From positions 1 to 64,000 of the forward strand of contig JAPPNN010000053.1 in assembly GCA_028873815.1 (NCBI GenBank): DNA of 64,000 nt, written 5' to 3'. Positions 15,163 through 23,686 of the stretch are shown piece after piece; the first letter of the stretch is position 1, and every line of letters begins with the position of its first letter. The position numbers and the translations under genes were made by a program. A model generated the notes under the pieces. That model had not been told where the DNA came from. It did no database searches and saw nothing but the letters and a program-made list of their open reading frames with translations. Origin of the DNA: Gemmatimonadota bacterium (lineage in GTDB: Bacteria > Gemmatimonadota > Gemmatimonadetes > Longimicrobiales > Gaopeijiaceae).

Positions 15163-17703
15163 ATGGGCGGGTTCCCCCTCCGCATGGCCCGGCGGCAGTG
15201 GCGGGCCTCGCTGCGCCGTCTCGGCGTCTACATGGCGTCGATTGCGGTCGGAGTGGCCGCCCTGGTGGCGCTCCACTCCTTTCGCAACGATGTCGTGCGT
15301 TCGATCCAGGCGGAAAACCGCACGCTCCTGGGCGGGGATGTCCGGATCGGGGCGAACCGTCCGCTGCCCGACTCGGTCACGGCCATCGTCGACTCGCTGG
15401 TAGCCGGCGGCGCCGAGGCGGCGCGGGTGACCGGTCTCCTGTCCATGGCGCTGGCCGAGGAGAACGGCCGCACCAGGCTGGTGCAACTGCGTGGCGTGGA
15501 GCCCGGGTTCCCCTACCATGGGCGGGTCACCACGGATCCGCCGGGGCTGTGGGGAGAACTGGCAGGGGGCGCCGTGCTCGTCGACCCTGCGTTGTTGGCG
15601 CAGATGAACATCGGCGCGGGCGGTGTCGTACGCCTGGGCAGTGCCGATTTCGTGGTCGCGGGCACGGTCGCCGGCCTGCCCACCGACGTCGGCTTCCAGA
15701 CCGCCACGGGCCCGCGCGTGTTCGTCGCGCACGAGCGGCTCCCGGCGACCGGACTCCTGGGAACGGGAAGCCTGTCCAGGCACTACGTCTACCTGCGGCT
15801 CCCCGACGGGGCGGATCCCGACGAGATCGAGGAAGCGCACGAACCGGTGCTGCGCGCCACGCGGGTATCGTTTCGCACGCCGGAGGAACACGCCCGCTCC
15901 CTCACCCGGTCCACCGACTTCCTCGCCGACTACCTGGGACTGATCGGCCTGGCGGCGCTGCTGCTCGGAGGAATCGGCGTTGGCAGTGCCGTCAACGTGT
16001 TCGTGCGCGCCAATTTCACCTCCATCGCTGTACTGCGCTGCGTGGGGGCGACGCGCCGCCAGGTGTTCGCCACCTACGTGCTGCAGTCGGTCTGGATGGG
16101 GTTTCTCGGTTCCGTGCTCGGGGTGGCGGCCGGGATCGCGGTGCAGCGCCTCCTCCCTCTCCTCATCCGGGATGTGCTGCCTGTCGAGGTCGAGTCGTCC
16201 ATCACCGGCAGCCCGATCCTGTTCGGGCTCGCGGTAGGCACCTGGGTGGCCTATATCTTCGCGCTTCTGCCGCTGCTTGAAGTGCGGCACGTCTCTCCGC
16301 TGCAGACCCTGCGCGTGGTGGCCGAGGGTGTGCGGCACCGGGACCGCGCGAGGATCGCGGCCGCCCTCGCGCTCGGTGCGACGGTCCTTGCGCTCACGCT
16401 CCTGGAAGCTCCGTCGTCCGAGGTCGGCTTCGCTTTCGCCGGTGGCCTGGCGGTGATCACGGGTCTGCTCTGGTGCGTCGCGCAGGGTCTTGCCCGCGGC
16501 ACCCGCAGGTTTTTCCCGCGCCGATTCGACTACACGGTACGGCAGGGAGTGGCGAACCTCTTTCGCCCGGGCAACCAGACCGTCGCCGTTACGCTGGCTC
16601 TCGGCTTCGGCGTGCTGGTGGTCGGTGTGATCGCACAGCTGCAGCGCAACCTCGTGAGGGAGCTGTCGTTCGAGCGCGGCCCCGGCGCTGCCAACATGAT
16701 CCTCTTCGACATCCAGCCGGACCAGGAGGCCGCGGTCGGGACGCTGCTGAGCCGGTACTCGGAGGGGGCGCCCGAAGTCACTCCCATGGTGACGGCCCGG
16801 CTGACCGCGCTGAACGGCCGCCGGGTGACCGACATCCTGGCCGACAGCCTCGACGACGGCCGGCCGGAACGGTGGACGCTCAGGCGGGAGTACCGCAACA
16901 CCTTTCGCGCCGAGCTGAAGGAGAGCGAAGCGGTGGTGGCGGGGGAGTGGTGGGGTGGCGGGGAAGGCCGGCAGCGCGAGGTGGGCCGGGTGTCGGTGGA
17001 GGAAGAACTGGCCGACGATCTCAGGGTGGGCGTGGGCGACGAGATCACGTGGATGGTGGCCGGGACCGAGATCCGCACCGTGATCGGCAGCCTGCGCAGC
17101 GTGGACTGGGCCCGCATGGACACCAACTTCTTCGTCGTTTTCGAGCCCGGCGTGCTCGAGGAGCTGCCGCGCACCAGCATCATGCTGGCCAGCGTTCCCG
17201 CCGACGATGACAGGGCCCGGTTTCAGGAGGCGCTGGTCCGGGAGCATCCGAACGTCACGGTGCTGGACCTGGCGACGATAAGGGCGACGATCGAGACGGT
17301 TCTCTCGCACGTGGTCGCCGCCATCCGGATCCTGGCCGGGATCTGCACGGCCGCGGGGCTGATCGTGATGGCCGGGTCGATCGCTTCCACGCGTGCTCAG
17401 CGCCGGCGCGAGGGTGCCCTTTTGCGGACGCTCGGGGCACGGCTCGGACAGGTGCGGCGGATCCTTCTCAGCGAATACGTCGCCCTTGGCGCACTCGCGG
17501 GGCTGGCCGGCGGTTTCCTATCGATCGGGGCAAGCTGGCTGTTGACCGTCGGTCTCTTCGGACTGGACTATCGCCCTGCCGTCGGGGTGACCGCTCTAAT
17601 CTGGTTGGCCGTCGTGAGCTTGACCGTGTTGACGGGTCTGGCAACCGGGCGGGGGAGCGGCGGCGGCACACCGCTGCAGGTCCTGCGGGCAGCGGTCGAC
17701 TAG
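15163..17703 (+). CDS. FtsX-like ABC permease (YbbP type)
   Basis: 846-residue inner-membrane permease with duplicated MacB-PCD/FtsX halves. TM1 (about 20-42) is followed by a large periplasmic domain (TLLGGDVRIGANRPL...), then three TM helices around residues 255-400 with the FtsX phrase LRCVGATRRQVFATYVLQ, a further central TM pair, and a second periplasmic domain. The last three TM helices contain LLRTLGARLGQVRRILLSEY. The length fits the YbbP group (about 800). It begins one base after the ATPase gene. Twin GC hairpins follow at 17735-17803. Confidence 0.92.
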   Translation: MGGFPLRMARRQWRASLRRLGVYMASIAVGVAALVALHSFRNDVVRSIQAENRTLLGGDVRIGANRPLPDSVTAIVDSLVAGGAEAARVTGLLSMALAEENGRTRLVQLRGVEPGFPYHGRVTTDPPGLWGELAGGAVLVDPALLAQMNIGAGGVVRLGSADFVVAGTVAGLPTDVGFQTATGPRVFVAHERLPATGLLGTGSLSRHYVYLRLPDGADPDEIEEAHEPVLRATRVSFRTPEEHARSLTRSTDFLADYLGLIGLAALLLGGIGVGSAVNVFVRANFTSIAVLRCVGATRRQVFATYVLQSVWMGFLGSVLGVAAGIAVQRLLPLLIRDVLPVEVESSITGSPILFGLAVGTWVAYIFALLPLLEVRHVSPLQTLRVVAEGVRHRDRARIAAALALGATVLALTLLEAPSSEVGFAFAGGLAVITGLLWCVAQGLARGTRRFFPRRFDYTVRQGVANLFRPGNQTVAVTLALGFGVLVVGVIAQLQRNLVRELSFERGPGAANMILFDIQPDQEAAVGTLLSRYSEGAPEVTPMVTARLTALNGRRVTDILADSLDDGRPERWTLRREYRNTFRAELKESEAVVAGEWWGGGEGRQREVGRVSVEEELADDLRVGVGDEITWMVAGTEIRTVIGSLRSVDWARMDTNFFVVFEPGVLEELPRTSIMLASVPADDDRARFQEALVREHPNVTVLDLATIRATIETVLSHVVAAIRILAGICTAAGLIVMAGSIASTRAQRRREGALLRTLGARLGQVRRILLSEYVALGALAGLAGGFLSIGASWLLTVGLFGLDYRPAVGVTALIWLAVVSLTVLTGLATGRGSGGGTPLQVLRAAVD

Positions 17704-17734
17704 GGGGCTGCCGCGCCGGCCGAAACACTCGGAT

Positions 17735-17803
17735 GCCAAAGCGGGGCGCCTCCGTGAAGACGCCCCGCTCGGCATGCAAGCGGCCGCCGCGCTCCGCGGC
17801 GGC
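17735..17803. terminator. Twin GC-rich hairpins between convergent genes
   Basis: Hairpin 1 is AGCGGGGCG (17740-17748) with CGCCCCGCT (17761-17769) and an outer GCC/GGC extension. Hairpin 2 is GCCGCCGCG (17783-17791) with CGCGGCGGC (17795-17803), loop CTC. They lie between two convergent genes. T tracts are missing, so this is a probable bidirectional termination or RNA-end-protecting region rather than a classic intrinsic terminator. Confidence 0.5.
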
Positions 17804-17822
17804 GCGTTGTCCTTCGCGCGCG

Positions 17823-18362
17823 CTACTGCGTCGCTCCGGAAGTGGTGGACGCCGCCGGAAGCGATGTCTCCACCCAGCGATTCTGCAAGTTGTCCCGGAT
17901 CTCGTCCGGCAGCAGGGGGGAATTGGCGAGCAGCCGGGCCCTGCCGACGAGGTTTAGCGCCCTTGCGCTGCGGCCGTTGGCCTCCGCGATCCATGCCGCG
18001 TCCACGAACGCGTTCGCAGCCACGATCACGTCGCCGAGCGCCAGCGCGCGCTGGCCTGCCGCTTCGAAGTCACGCACGGCATCGCCCTCGTCACCGTGGT
18101 AGTAGGAAAGACGCCCCGCCTGAATGAGGTCCTGCACCGCCGCCGGGTCGCTGGACGGACGAAGCTCGGCTACACGCCGGAACAGCGAGGCCGCGCGGCC
18201 CCAGTCTCCGACCTCCTGCAGGTGCTCCTGCGCCCTCATTTCGAGCGCCTCGATCTCGCCGACCTCGACGTTGGCGGTGGTCTGCGCGGAAGCTGCGGCG
18301 GCGCTGGCCGCCACGAGTACTGCCGCCATTGCGGCACGGGTCCATCCGGTGTTGATCTGCAT
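17823..18362 (-). CDS. Secreted small TPR-like hypothetical protein
   Basis: 179 residues with a signal peptide (residues 1-26, ending ASAQ). The mature part is entirely helical by eye. It has TPR-like pairs: AQEHLQEVGDWGRAASLFRRVAELRP is a helix pair, then AAVQDLIQAGRLSYYHGDEGDAVRDFEAA and VIVAANAFVDAAWIAEANGRSARALNLVGRARLL. Such proteins usually act as periplasmic protein-binding scaffolds. The partner is unknown. It stands alone, with 188 bp upstream for its promoter. Confidence 0.7.
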   Translation of the reverse strand: MQINTGWTRAAMAAVLVAASAAAASAQTTANVEVGEIEALEMRAQEHLQEVGDWGRAASLFRRVAELRPSSDPAAVQDLIQAGRLSYYHGDEGDAVRDFEAAGQRALALGDVIVAANAFVDAAWIAEANGRSARALNLVGRARLLANSPLLPDEIRDNLQNRWVETSLPAASTTSGATQ

Positions 18363-18550
18363 ATCGATTCTCCGTTTTCTCCTGAATCGGACGTTGGATT
18401 CGGGCGCGGGCCGTTTGACGCTCCCGGCACCCCGGCGGCAGACTCCAATCCCGGCACCCCGCCGGATCCTGTCGCCGCACGGTGGTCAGATACGCCCGCG
18501 GCACGAAGATGTTTCACGGCGCGTGAAAACGAGCGTGATCTCCGACCGGC

Positions 18551-19711
18551 TCAGGCGAAGAATCGGCGGAGCCGCGCGACTGCGCGCTCCAGCGTTTCGA
18601 CCCTCTTGCAGAAGGCGAAACGCACAAGCCCGTTCCCGTCCTCGGGCCGGTTGTAGAACGACGATCCGGGCACGGGCGCGACGCCGCACTCCCTGGCGAG
18701 CCACGTGCTGAACGCGGTGTCGTCCAGAGCGCTGAGCTCCGAATAGTCGGCCATGATGTAGTAGGCACCCTCGGGTGGCCGACAGGCGAAGCCCGATTCC
18801 CGAAGCCCGGCGTAGAGCACGTCACGGCGTTGCAGATAGTCCCGGGCGATGCCCTCGTAGTAGTCGCTGTCCAGACCATCGATGCCCGCTGCGCACGCCG
18901 CTTGGAGCGGGGCGGGAGCACCGACCGTCAGGAAATCGTGCACCTTGCGGATCGCGTCGGTCAGGTTGGCGGGCGCGACAATCGTCCCGACTCTCCAACC
19001 GGTCACGCTGAAGGTCTTCGACAGTCCGGAGATGATGATCGTCCGGTCGCGCATTCCCGGCAGTCCGGCCATGGGGACGTGCCCTCCTTCGTAGACGATG
19101 TGCTCGTAGATCTCGTCCGTGATGGCGAGGAGATCATTCTCGATACAGAGCTCCGCAACCGCCCCGATCTCCTCGCTGTCGAACACCCGTCCGGACGGGT
19201 TGTTGGGGGTGTTGATCACAATCGCGCGCGTCCGGGGGCTCAACGCCCGTCGCAGCCGATCCGGATCCAGGCGAAACCCCGGCAACGACAACGGCACGAA
19301 GACGGGTCTCGCCTGACAGAGTACCGCGTCCGGCCCGTAGTTCTCGTAGAATGGTTCCAGCACGACGACTTCATCGCCGGGATCGATGGTCGCGAGCATC
19401 ACCGCCGCCATTGCTTCGGTGGCCCCGCAAGTAACTGTCACCTCCCGCTCACGGTCCACCTCGATCCCATACCATTCCCCGTACTTGCGCGCCAGGGCGG
19501 TGCGGAGCGCAGGGGTCCCCCACGTGATCGCGTATTGATTGTCGTCGCTCTGGATCGCCCTGCACGCGGCGTCCTTGAGAAGCCGGGGGGCGGGGAAATC
19601 GGGGAAGCCCTGGGCCAGGTTGATGGCATCGAACCGGCGCGCGACCCGCGTCATGTCGCGAATGACGGACTCGGTGAACGTGTGAGTACGAACAGCTGTG
19701 CGCCGGCTCAT
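18551..19711 (-). CDS. Class I/II PLP-dependent aminotransferase
   Basis: 386-residue fold-type I aminotransferase of the aspartate/kynurenine group. It has the N-terminal NLAQGFPDFPAP motif, the GATEAMAAVMLA cofactor-binding stretch, NTPNNPSGRVF, AITDEIYEHIVY with the PLP-contacting Asp/Tyr, and the Schiff-base lysine in SGLSKTFSVTGWRVG. NLAQGFPDF is typical of kynurenine/glutamine transaminase and methionine aminotransferase groups, but the substrate cannot be fixed from sequence. ATG 19711 is chosen over a longer frame to 19765. It is divergent from the sigma-like regulator gene. Confidence 0.92.
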   Translation of the reverse strand: MSRRTAVRTHTFTESVIRDMTRVARRFDAINLAQGFPDFPAPRLLKDAACRAIQSDDNQYAITWGTPALRTALARKYGEWYGIEVDREREVTVTCGATEAMAAVMLATIDPGDEVVVLEPFYENYGPDAVLCQARPVFVPLSLPGFRLDPDRLRRALSPRTRAIVINTPNNPSGRVFDSEEIGAVAELCIENDLLAITDEIYEHIVYEGGHVPMAGLPGMRDRTIIISGLSKTFSVTGWRVGTIVAPANLTDAIRKVHDFLTVGAPAPLQAACAAGIDGLDSDYYEGIARDYLQRRDVLYAGLRESGFACRPPEGAYYIMADYSELSALDDTAFSTWLARECGVAPVPGSSFYNRPEDGNGLVRFAFCKRVETLERAVARLRRFFA

Positions 19712-19751
19712 GGTAGCGGAAAGGATAAGCCCGCGATGCTGGGGACGCCAG

Positions 19752-19781
19752 TTGACGCACGTCATCGTTCTGAAGTATGCT
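19752..19781 (+). promoter_or_regulatory. Putative sigma70-type promoter for the sigma-region-4-like gene
   Basis: TTGACG (19752-19757) and TATGCT (19776-19781) are separated by 18 bp, with matches of 5/6 and 4/6 to the consensus hexamers. A transcript would begin near 19788, about 50 nt before the ATG at 19837. The region is locally AT-richer than its surroundings. Confidence 0.45.
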
Positions 19782-19836
19782 ATGGATTACCTGGATTGTG
19801 TGATAATTGCGCGACCATAGCGAGTGCGGTAACCCA

Positions 19837-21327
19837 ATGACCCAGCCGACCCGCGCCGATTACCATGACGCCATGGACCGACTGTTGGCGTGCGCGGTTC
19901 TCTTTCATGGCGCCGACACCGTGGCCGACCTGGCGACCCTCGATTGGACCTCGCTTCTGGAGCAAAGCGGGCTCGGAAACGTCGCCGGCGAGATCGAGTT
20001 CACCCAATCCGCGTCGGCGCTGCGCTCCGAAATACAGATAGGGCAGGAGTTCGCAGGCGCGCTGCAGAGTCTTGACGAAAGGCGTCAGCGGATTGCGCTC
20101 AAGAGGACATACGCCCGGAATCCGGAGAAGCTGGCGGCGCTGGGAAATGAATTCGGGATCAGCCGTGAGCGTGCCCGTCAACTGGAGGTCCGGCTGCGGC
20201 ATGCGGTGGACCTGCGGGTGGCCGGTTCCGTCGCCAGGGCGGTTGGTTGGCTTCGGGGCGCCGTGGGGTCGGCTGCACGACCGGAGAAATTCGACAGGAT
20301 CCTCGATTTGCTCGTTGGCGATGCGCCTCCCGAGTTGAGAATCGCCGCCGAGGTTGCGGTGATGTCGGCGGGCGGATACGAGAGACTGGACGGCGTTGTG
20401 GGGGACGAGCGCTACAGGGCGCTGATCGACGATGCGCGCCGGCTCGCGCCCGGGTTCGCCAACGAGGCGGGGGTCGTCGACGAGCGAGCTCTGCGCGCGG
20501 TCGTCGGGGGAGACGAAACCCCGGAATGGGATGCGCTGGTGCACAATGCGCGGCTCGTCCGGATCGGCCGGAGCCTCGTGATCCGCGACACGCGGAGGGC
20601 ACGTGTTTTCGTGGCCCTGCAGCAGCTGGACCGACCCTGTCAGCGGGAGACGATTGCCGAGGTCACGGGGCTCGCGGACGGTTCTTCGCTCTCCAGCCTG
20701 TTGTCGTCGGACCCGCTCTTTGTGCGCTTCACCAAGGATCGTTGGGGGCTCGCCGAATGGACCGACGAACCCTACGAAGGTGTCGTCGAGGCGATCATGA
20801 AGCGGATCAGCGACGGTGGCGGCGAGGTCAGCGTGGCATCCCTGGTTGCAGAGATCCCCGACCGGTTCGACGTGCTTCCGGCTACGGTCAGAAACTACAT
20901 CGGCACGAGGAAATTCCGGGTCGTCGGGGAAATGGTCCAGGTCGTCGACCGGCCGACGACGCCCGTGCAGCGCCTGAGCGAGGCACGGGACGTCGTATGG
21001 AACCGCGAGGGCAGTCCGGTGCTCCACTTCACGATCGGGGAGCATCACCTCAGGGGCAACAGCCAGAAGATCTCGGGAGCGGTTGCCCAGCACCTCGGCG
21101 TGGGCTTGGACGAGTCCGCGAAGATCCCGTTCGTTTACCCGGCTGGCGTGGACGAGGCCTCGGTGATCTGGCGGTCGTATGATCCGAACGGGCCCGAGAT
21201 GGGACGCCTCCGCGAGGCGTTGCTCGAGTGCGGTCTGGCCCCGGGGGACACGGCCTACGTGGTGTTGCATCCCGCCGGCCTCTCCATGTTGCGGGATGGA
21301 ATGGAGTTGGTCGACACGGCCCCGTGA
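19837..21327 (+). CDS. Orphan regulator with sigma-70 region 4-like HTH and two further winged-HTH-like segments
   Basis: 496 residues, not a normal sigma factor. Residues about 79-125 form a region-4-like HTH (LAALGNEFGISRERARQLE, preceded by LDERRQRIALKR). No region 2 is visible. Residues about 253-312 (ARVFVALQQLDRPCQRETIAEVTGL) and about 316-375 (VEAIMKRISDGGGEVSVASLVAEI) look like two winged-HTH modules of the HARE-HTH kind, and a beta-rich C-terminal domain follows. Proteins combining region 4 and HARE-HTH segments are known, often annotated only as sigma-factor-like HTH proteins. Its target is unknown. ATG 19837 is chosen; TTG 19807 is also in frame. A transcription-regulatory role is inferred. 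Confidence 0.6.
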   Translation: MTQPTRADYHDAMDRLLACAVLFHGADTVADLATLDWTSLLEQSGLGNVAGEIEFTQSASALRSEIQIGQEFAGALQSLDERRQRIALKRTYARNPEKLAALGNEFGISRERARQLEVRLRHAVDLRVAGSVARAVGWLRGAVGSAARPEKFDRILDLLVGDAPPELRIAAEVAVMSAGGYERLDGVVGDERYRALIDDARRLAPGFANEAGVVDERALRAVVGGDETPEWDALVHNARLVRIGRSLVIRDTRRARVFVALQQLDRPCQRETIAEVTGLADGSSLSSLLSSDPLFVRFTKDRWGLAEWTDEPYEGVVEAIMKRISDGGGEVSVASLVAEIPDRFDVLPATVRNYIGTRKFRVVGEMVQVVDRPTTPVQRLSEARDVVWNREGSPVLHFTIGEHHLRGNSQKISGAVAQHLGVGLDESAKIPFVYPAGVDEASVIWRSYDPNGPEMGRLREALLECGLAPGDTAYVVLHPAGLSMLRDGMELVDTAP

Positions 21328-21381
21328 GTCCGCCGGCGGGCTCGCGATTCGACCATCCGTGACCCGGGGCAGCAGGTCCGG

Positions 21382-22593
21382 TTGAGCACGCAGCGGCACG
21401 AGGCCGGGGATTCGGATCCGCGCCGCTGGAGGATGCTCGCCCTGGTCGGCTTCGCCGAACTGCTGGGCATGTCCCTGTGGTTCACCGCCACGGCCGTGTC
21501 CGAGAACCTCGGCGCGCGGTGGGATCTCTCGCCCGGCCAGATTGGATGGCTGGCCACCAGCGTCAACCTGGGGTTCGTGGCGGGCACGGCGGTCGCCGCC
21601 GTTCTCAACCTGGCCGACATCGTGCCGTCGCGTGTCTACTTTGCCGCCGCCGCGATTCTGGCGGCCCTTGCCAACGCGTCGGTGATTCTGGCCGCCGGAT
21701 TCGGCCAGGCAGTGGGGCTGCGCTTCGCAACCGGATTCCTCCTCGCGGGCGTGTATCCTCCGGCGATGAAGATGGCCGCCACGTGGTTTCGATCGGCGCG
21801 TGGACTGGCGATCGGCACCATCGTGGGCGCGCTGACTGTCGGGAAGGCCACACCGTACCTGTTGAAGGCGCTGCCGGAGGCCGGTCCGGAACAGGTCGTG
21901 ATCGGGGCGTCGATCGGTGCGCTGCTGGGCGCGGCCATGGTGGCGCTGTTTTATCGCGATGGTCCGTTCCCCTTCTCGCGGCGTCCCTTTACCTGGGGCC
22001 TCGTGGGTACGGTGCTGCGCCACCGCGAGACGCGGCTGGCCACCGGCGGCTACCTGGGGCACATGTGGGAACTGTACGCGATGTGGGCGTGGGTTCCGGT
22101 ATTCCTCGCGGCTTCCAGCGAGGCGGCCGGCTCCGGACACGACTGGGTGGAGCTCGCCAGCTTCGGGGCCCTGGCCGCCGGTGGCCTGGGGTGTGTGCTG
22201 GGTGGATGGGTGGCGGACCGCATCGGGCGGGAACGGCTGGTGATCCAGTGCATGGCCGCGAGCGGACTGTGTTGCGTCGCGATCGGGTTCCTCTACGGGG
22301 AGGCGTTCATCCTGGTCGCCGCGGCCACCCTGGTGTGGGGCTTCTTCGTGGTGGCCGATTCCGCCCAGTTCAGTGCGCTGGTCACCGAGGTGGCGCCGGC
22401 CGGTGCGGCCGGTACCGCGCTTACGCTTCAGACCTGCCTCGGATTCCTCCTCGCGGCGGCCACGATCCAGGCCGTGCCGGTGGTGGCCGGAATCGCGGGC
22501 TGGGCCTGGGCGTTCGCTTTCCTCGGCTTCGGCCCCGCTGCGGGAATCGTCGCGATCAGGCGGTTTCGGCGGTTGCGCGCCGGCGGCGGATGA
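21382..22593 (+). CDS. Major facilitator superfamily transporter
   Basis: 403 residues with about 12 hydrophobic helices in two six-helix halves. Motifs include LLGMSLWFTATAV in TM1, FATGFLLAGVYPPAMKMAATWF (TM4-5 region) and the loop GGWVADRIGRERL between halves, matching the MFS G-x-x-x-D-R-x-G-R/K-R motif. The start is probably TTG 21382; ATG 21433 would remove only the cytoplasmic N-tail. The substrate is unknown. It follows the regulator gene by 54 bp on the same strand, and its 3' end overlaps the convergent YkvI-like gene by 38 bp. Confidence 0.88.
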   Translation: MSTQRHEAGDSDPRRWRMLALVGFAELLGMSLWFTATAVSENLGARWDLSPGQIGWLATSVNLGFVAGTAVAAVLNLADIVPSRVYFAAAAILAALANASVILAAGFGQAVGLRFATGFLLAGVYPPAMKMAATWFRSARGLAIGTIVGALTVGKATPYLLKALPEAGPEQVVIGASIGALLGAAMVALFYRDGPFPFSRRPFTWGLVGTVLRHRETRLATGGYLGHMWELYAMWAWVPVFLAASSEAAGSGHDWVELASFGALAAGGLGCVLGGWVADRIGRERLVIQCMAASGLCCVAIGFLYGEAFILVAAATLVWGFFVVADSAQFSALVTEVAPAGAAGTALTLQTCLGFLLAAATIQAVPVVAGIAGWAWAFAFLGFGPAAGIVAIRRFRRLRAGGG

Positions 22594-23650
22594 GGACCAC
22601 GCCCCAGGTCAGCACGGGCACGACGAAGACGACCAGATAGCCATAGGTGATCAGGCCGTAGCCCTGTGCGATCAGCGAGGTGAGGCCGAACTGCGCGATC
22701 AGTGCGCCCAGACCCAGCATTCCCAGCGCGGCGATGACGCGCGTTCGTGGGGACAGCTGCCGGTCCCTCTCCTCGTACGTCTGGGCGATCCGTTCATTGA
22801 CGGCGTGGATCATTCCGGCTCCGGTCTCGACCAGCGTGCCGAAGAGCATCACCTGGAAGGTGATCTGGAAGCCGCGCGAGCCCAGGATCTCCAGCATGTA
22901 GTTGACCGGGACGGTCGCCGCCACGATTTCCGGATATTCGCCGGCGATCGCCACGAAGAAGAGCAGGGCGGGGATCATCGCGATCGGCCCGGTCAGCAGC
23001 CCCGCGATCAGCGTGTCCCTGCGGCTCTTGTGGTGGCGAATCGTGATGAGGACCGCGGGGAGGACGGCCAGGTTGTATCCCGCGTACCGGAGGCCGCCCA
23101 TGATCCAGCTTCCTTCTATCGCGCCGGCGGCGAACGACGCGTGGATCGCGGGGCCGAAGTTGCGCATGCAGAGGATGAAGAAGATGACGTAGACCAGGTA
23201 CAGCACGCCCGACCAGCCGGCGAAGGCACGCTCGATGATGCGGTTGCCGCCGAAAACCAGGAAACCGACGAGCGTCAGAATGCCGATGGCGCCCGCAAGG
23301 TAGGGCAGTCCGAAGGTCTCCTCCATGATCGCCCCGGCGGCTGCGGCGATCACCGCGAGGACGATCATCATGAGCGCGAGGTAGAGAACCTCGAAGGCGA
23401 TCCATCCCGGCCCGAGCAGCCGCTGGAAGAAGCTCCGGTAGTCGAACGCCCGGAACACACGCGCGAACTCGTAGCTCACGACGCACACCGCGCTCCAGAC
23501 GGCGGTGGACAGGGCCATGGCGAGAATCCCGCCCAGCGGGCCGTGCGAAAGGAAGAACTCGGCCAGCTCCCGGCCCGTGCCGTAACCGCCGGCAATCACG
23601 ACCGACTGAAAGACGAAGCCGGGCAGCAGATACCGGCGCAACGCACTCAC
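22556..23650 (-). CDS. YkvI-like multi-pass membrane protein
   Basis: 364 residues with about ten hydrophobic helices. It resembles the YkvI family (COG3949) of amino-acid-permease-like membrane proteins: early PGFVFQSVVIAGGYGTGRE resembles the unwound TM1 substrate site of APC-type carriers, and GTLVETGAGMIHAVNER is also typical. GTG 23650 is chosen because it is preceded by a near-perfect GGAGGTGA with a 5-nt spacer; GTG 23659 overlaps that site. It is the last gene of the leftward operon with the osmoprotectant-type transporter, 36 bp after it, so transport of a related solute is possible. Function unproven. Confidence 0.75.
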   Translation of the reverse strand: MSALRRYLLPGFVFQSVVIAGGYGTGRELAEFFLSHGPLGGILAMALSTAVWSAVCVVSYEFARVFRAFDYRSFFQRLLGPGWIAFEVLYLALMMIVLAVIAAAAGAIMEETFGLPYLAGAIGILTLVGFLVFGGNRIIERAFAGWSGVLYLVYVIFFILCMRNFGPAIHASFAAGAIEGSWIMGGLRYAGYNLAVLPAVLITIRHHKSRRDTLIAGLLTGPIAMIPALLFFVAIAGEYPEIVAATVPVNYMLEILGSRGFQITFQVMLFGTLVETGAGMIHAVNERIAQTYEERDRQLSPRTRVIAALGMLGLGALIAQFGLTSLIAQGYGLITYGYLVVFVVPVLTWGVVLIRRRRATAETA

Positions 23651-23686
23651 CGTGGTCACCTCCGTCGGTTGGAGTCGGCGGTCAAG

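Noticed and set aside
15067-17310. 747-codon leftward open frame
   Set aside because: Shadow of the FtsX-like permease gene on the other strand.
19780-22140. 786-codon leftward open frame
   Set aside because: Antisense to the sigma-like and MFS genes; low-complexity Arg/His-rich translation with no domain.
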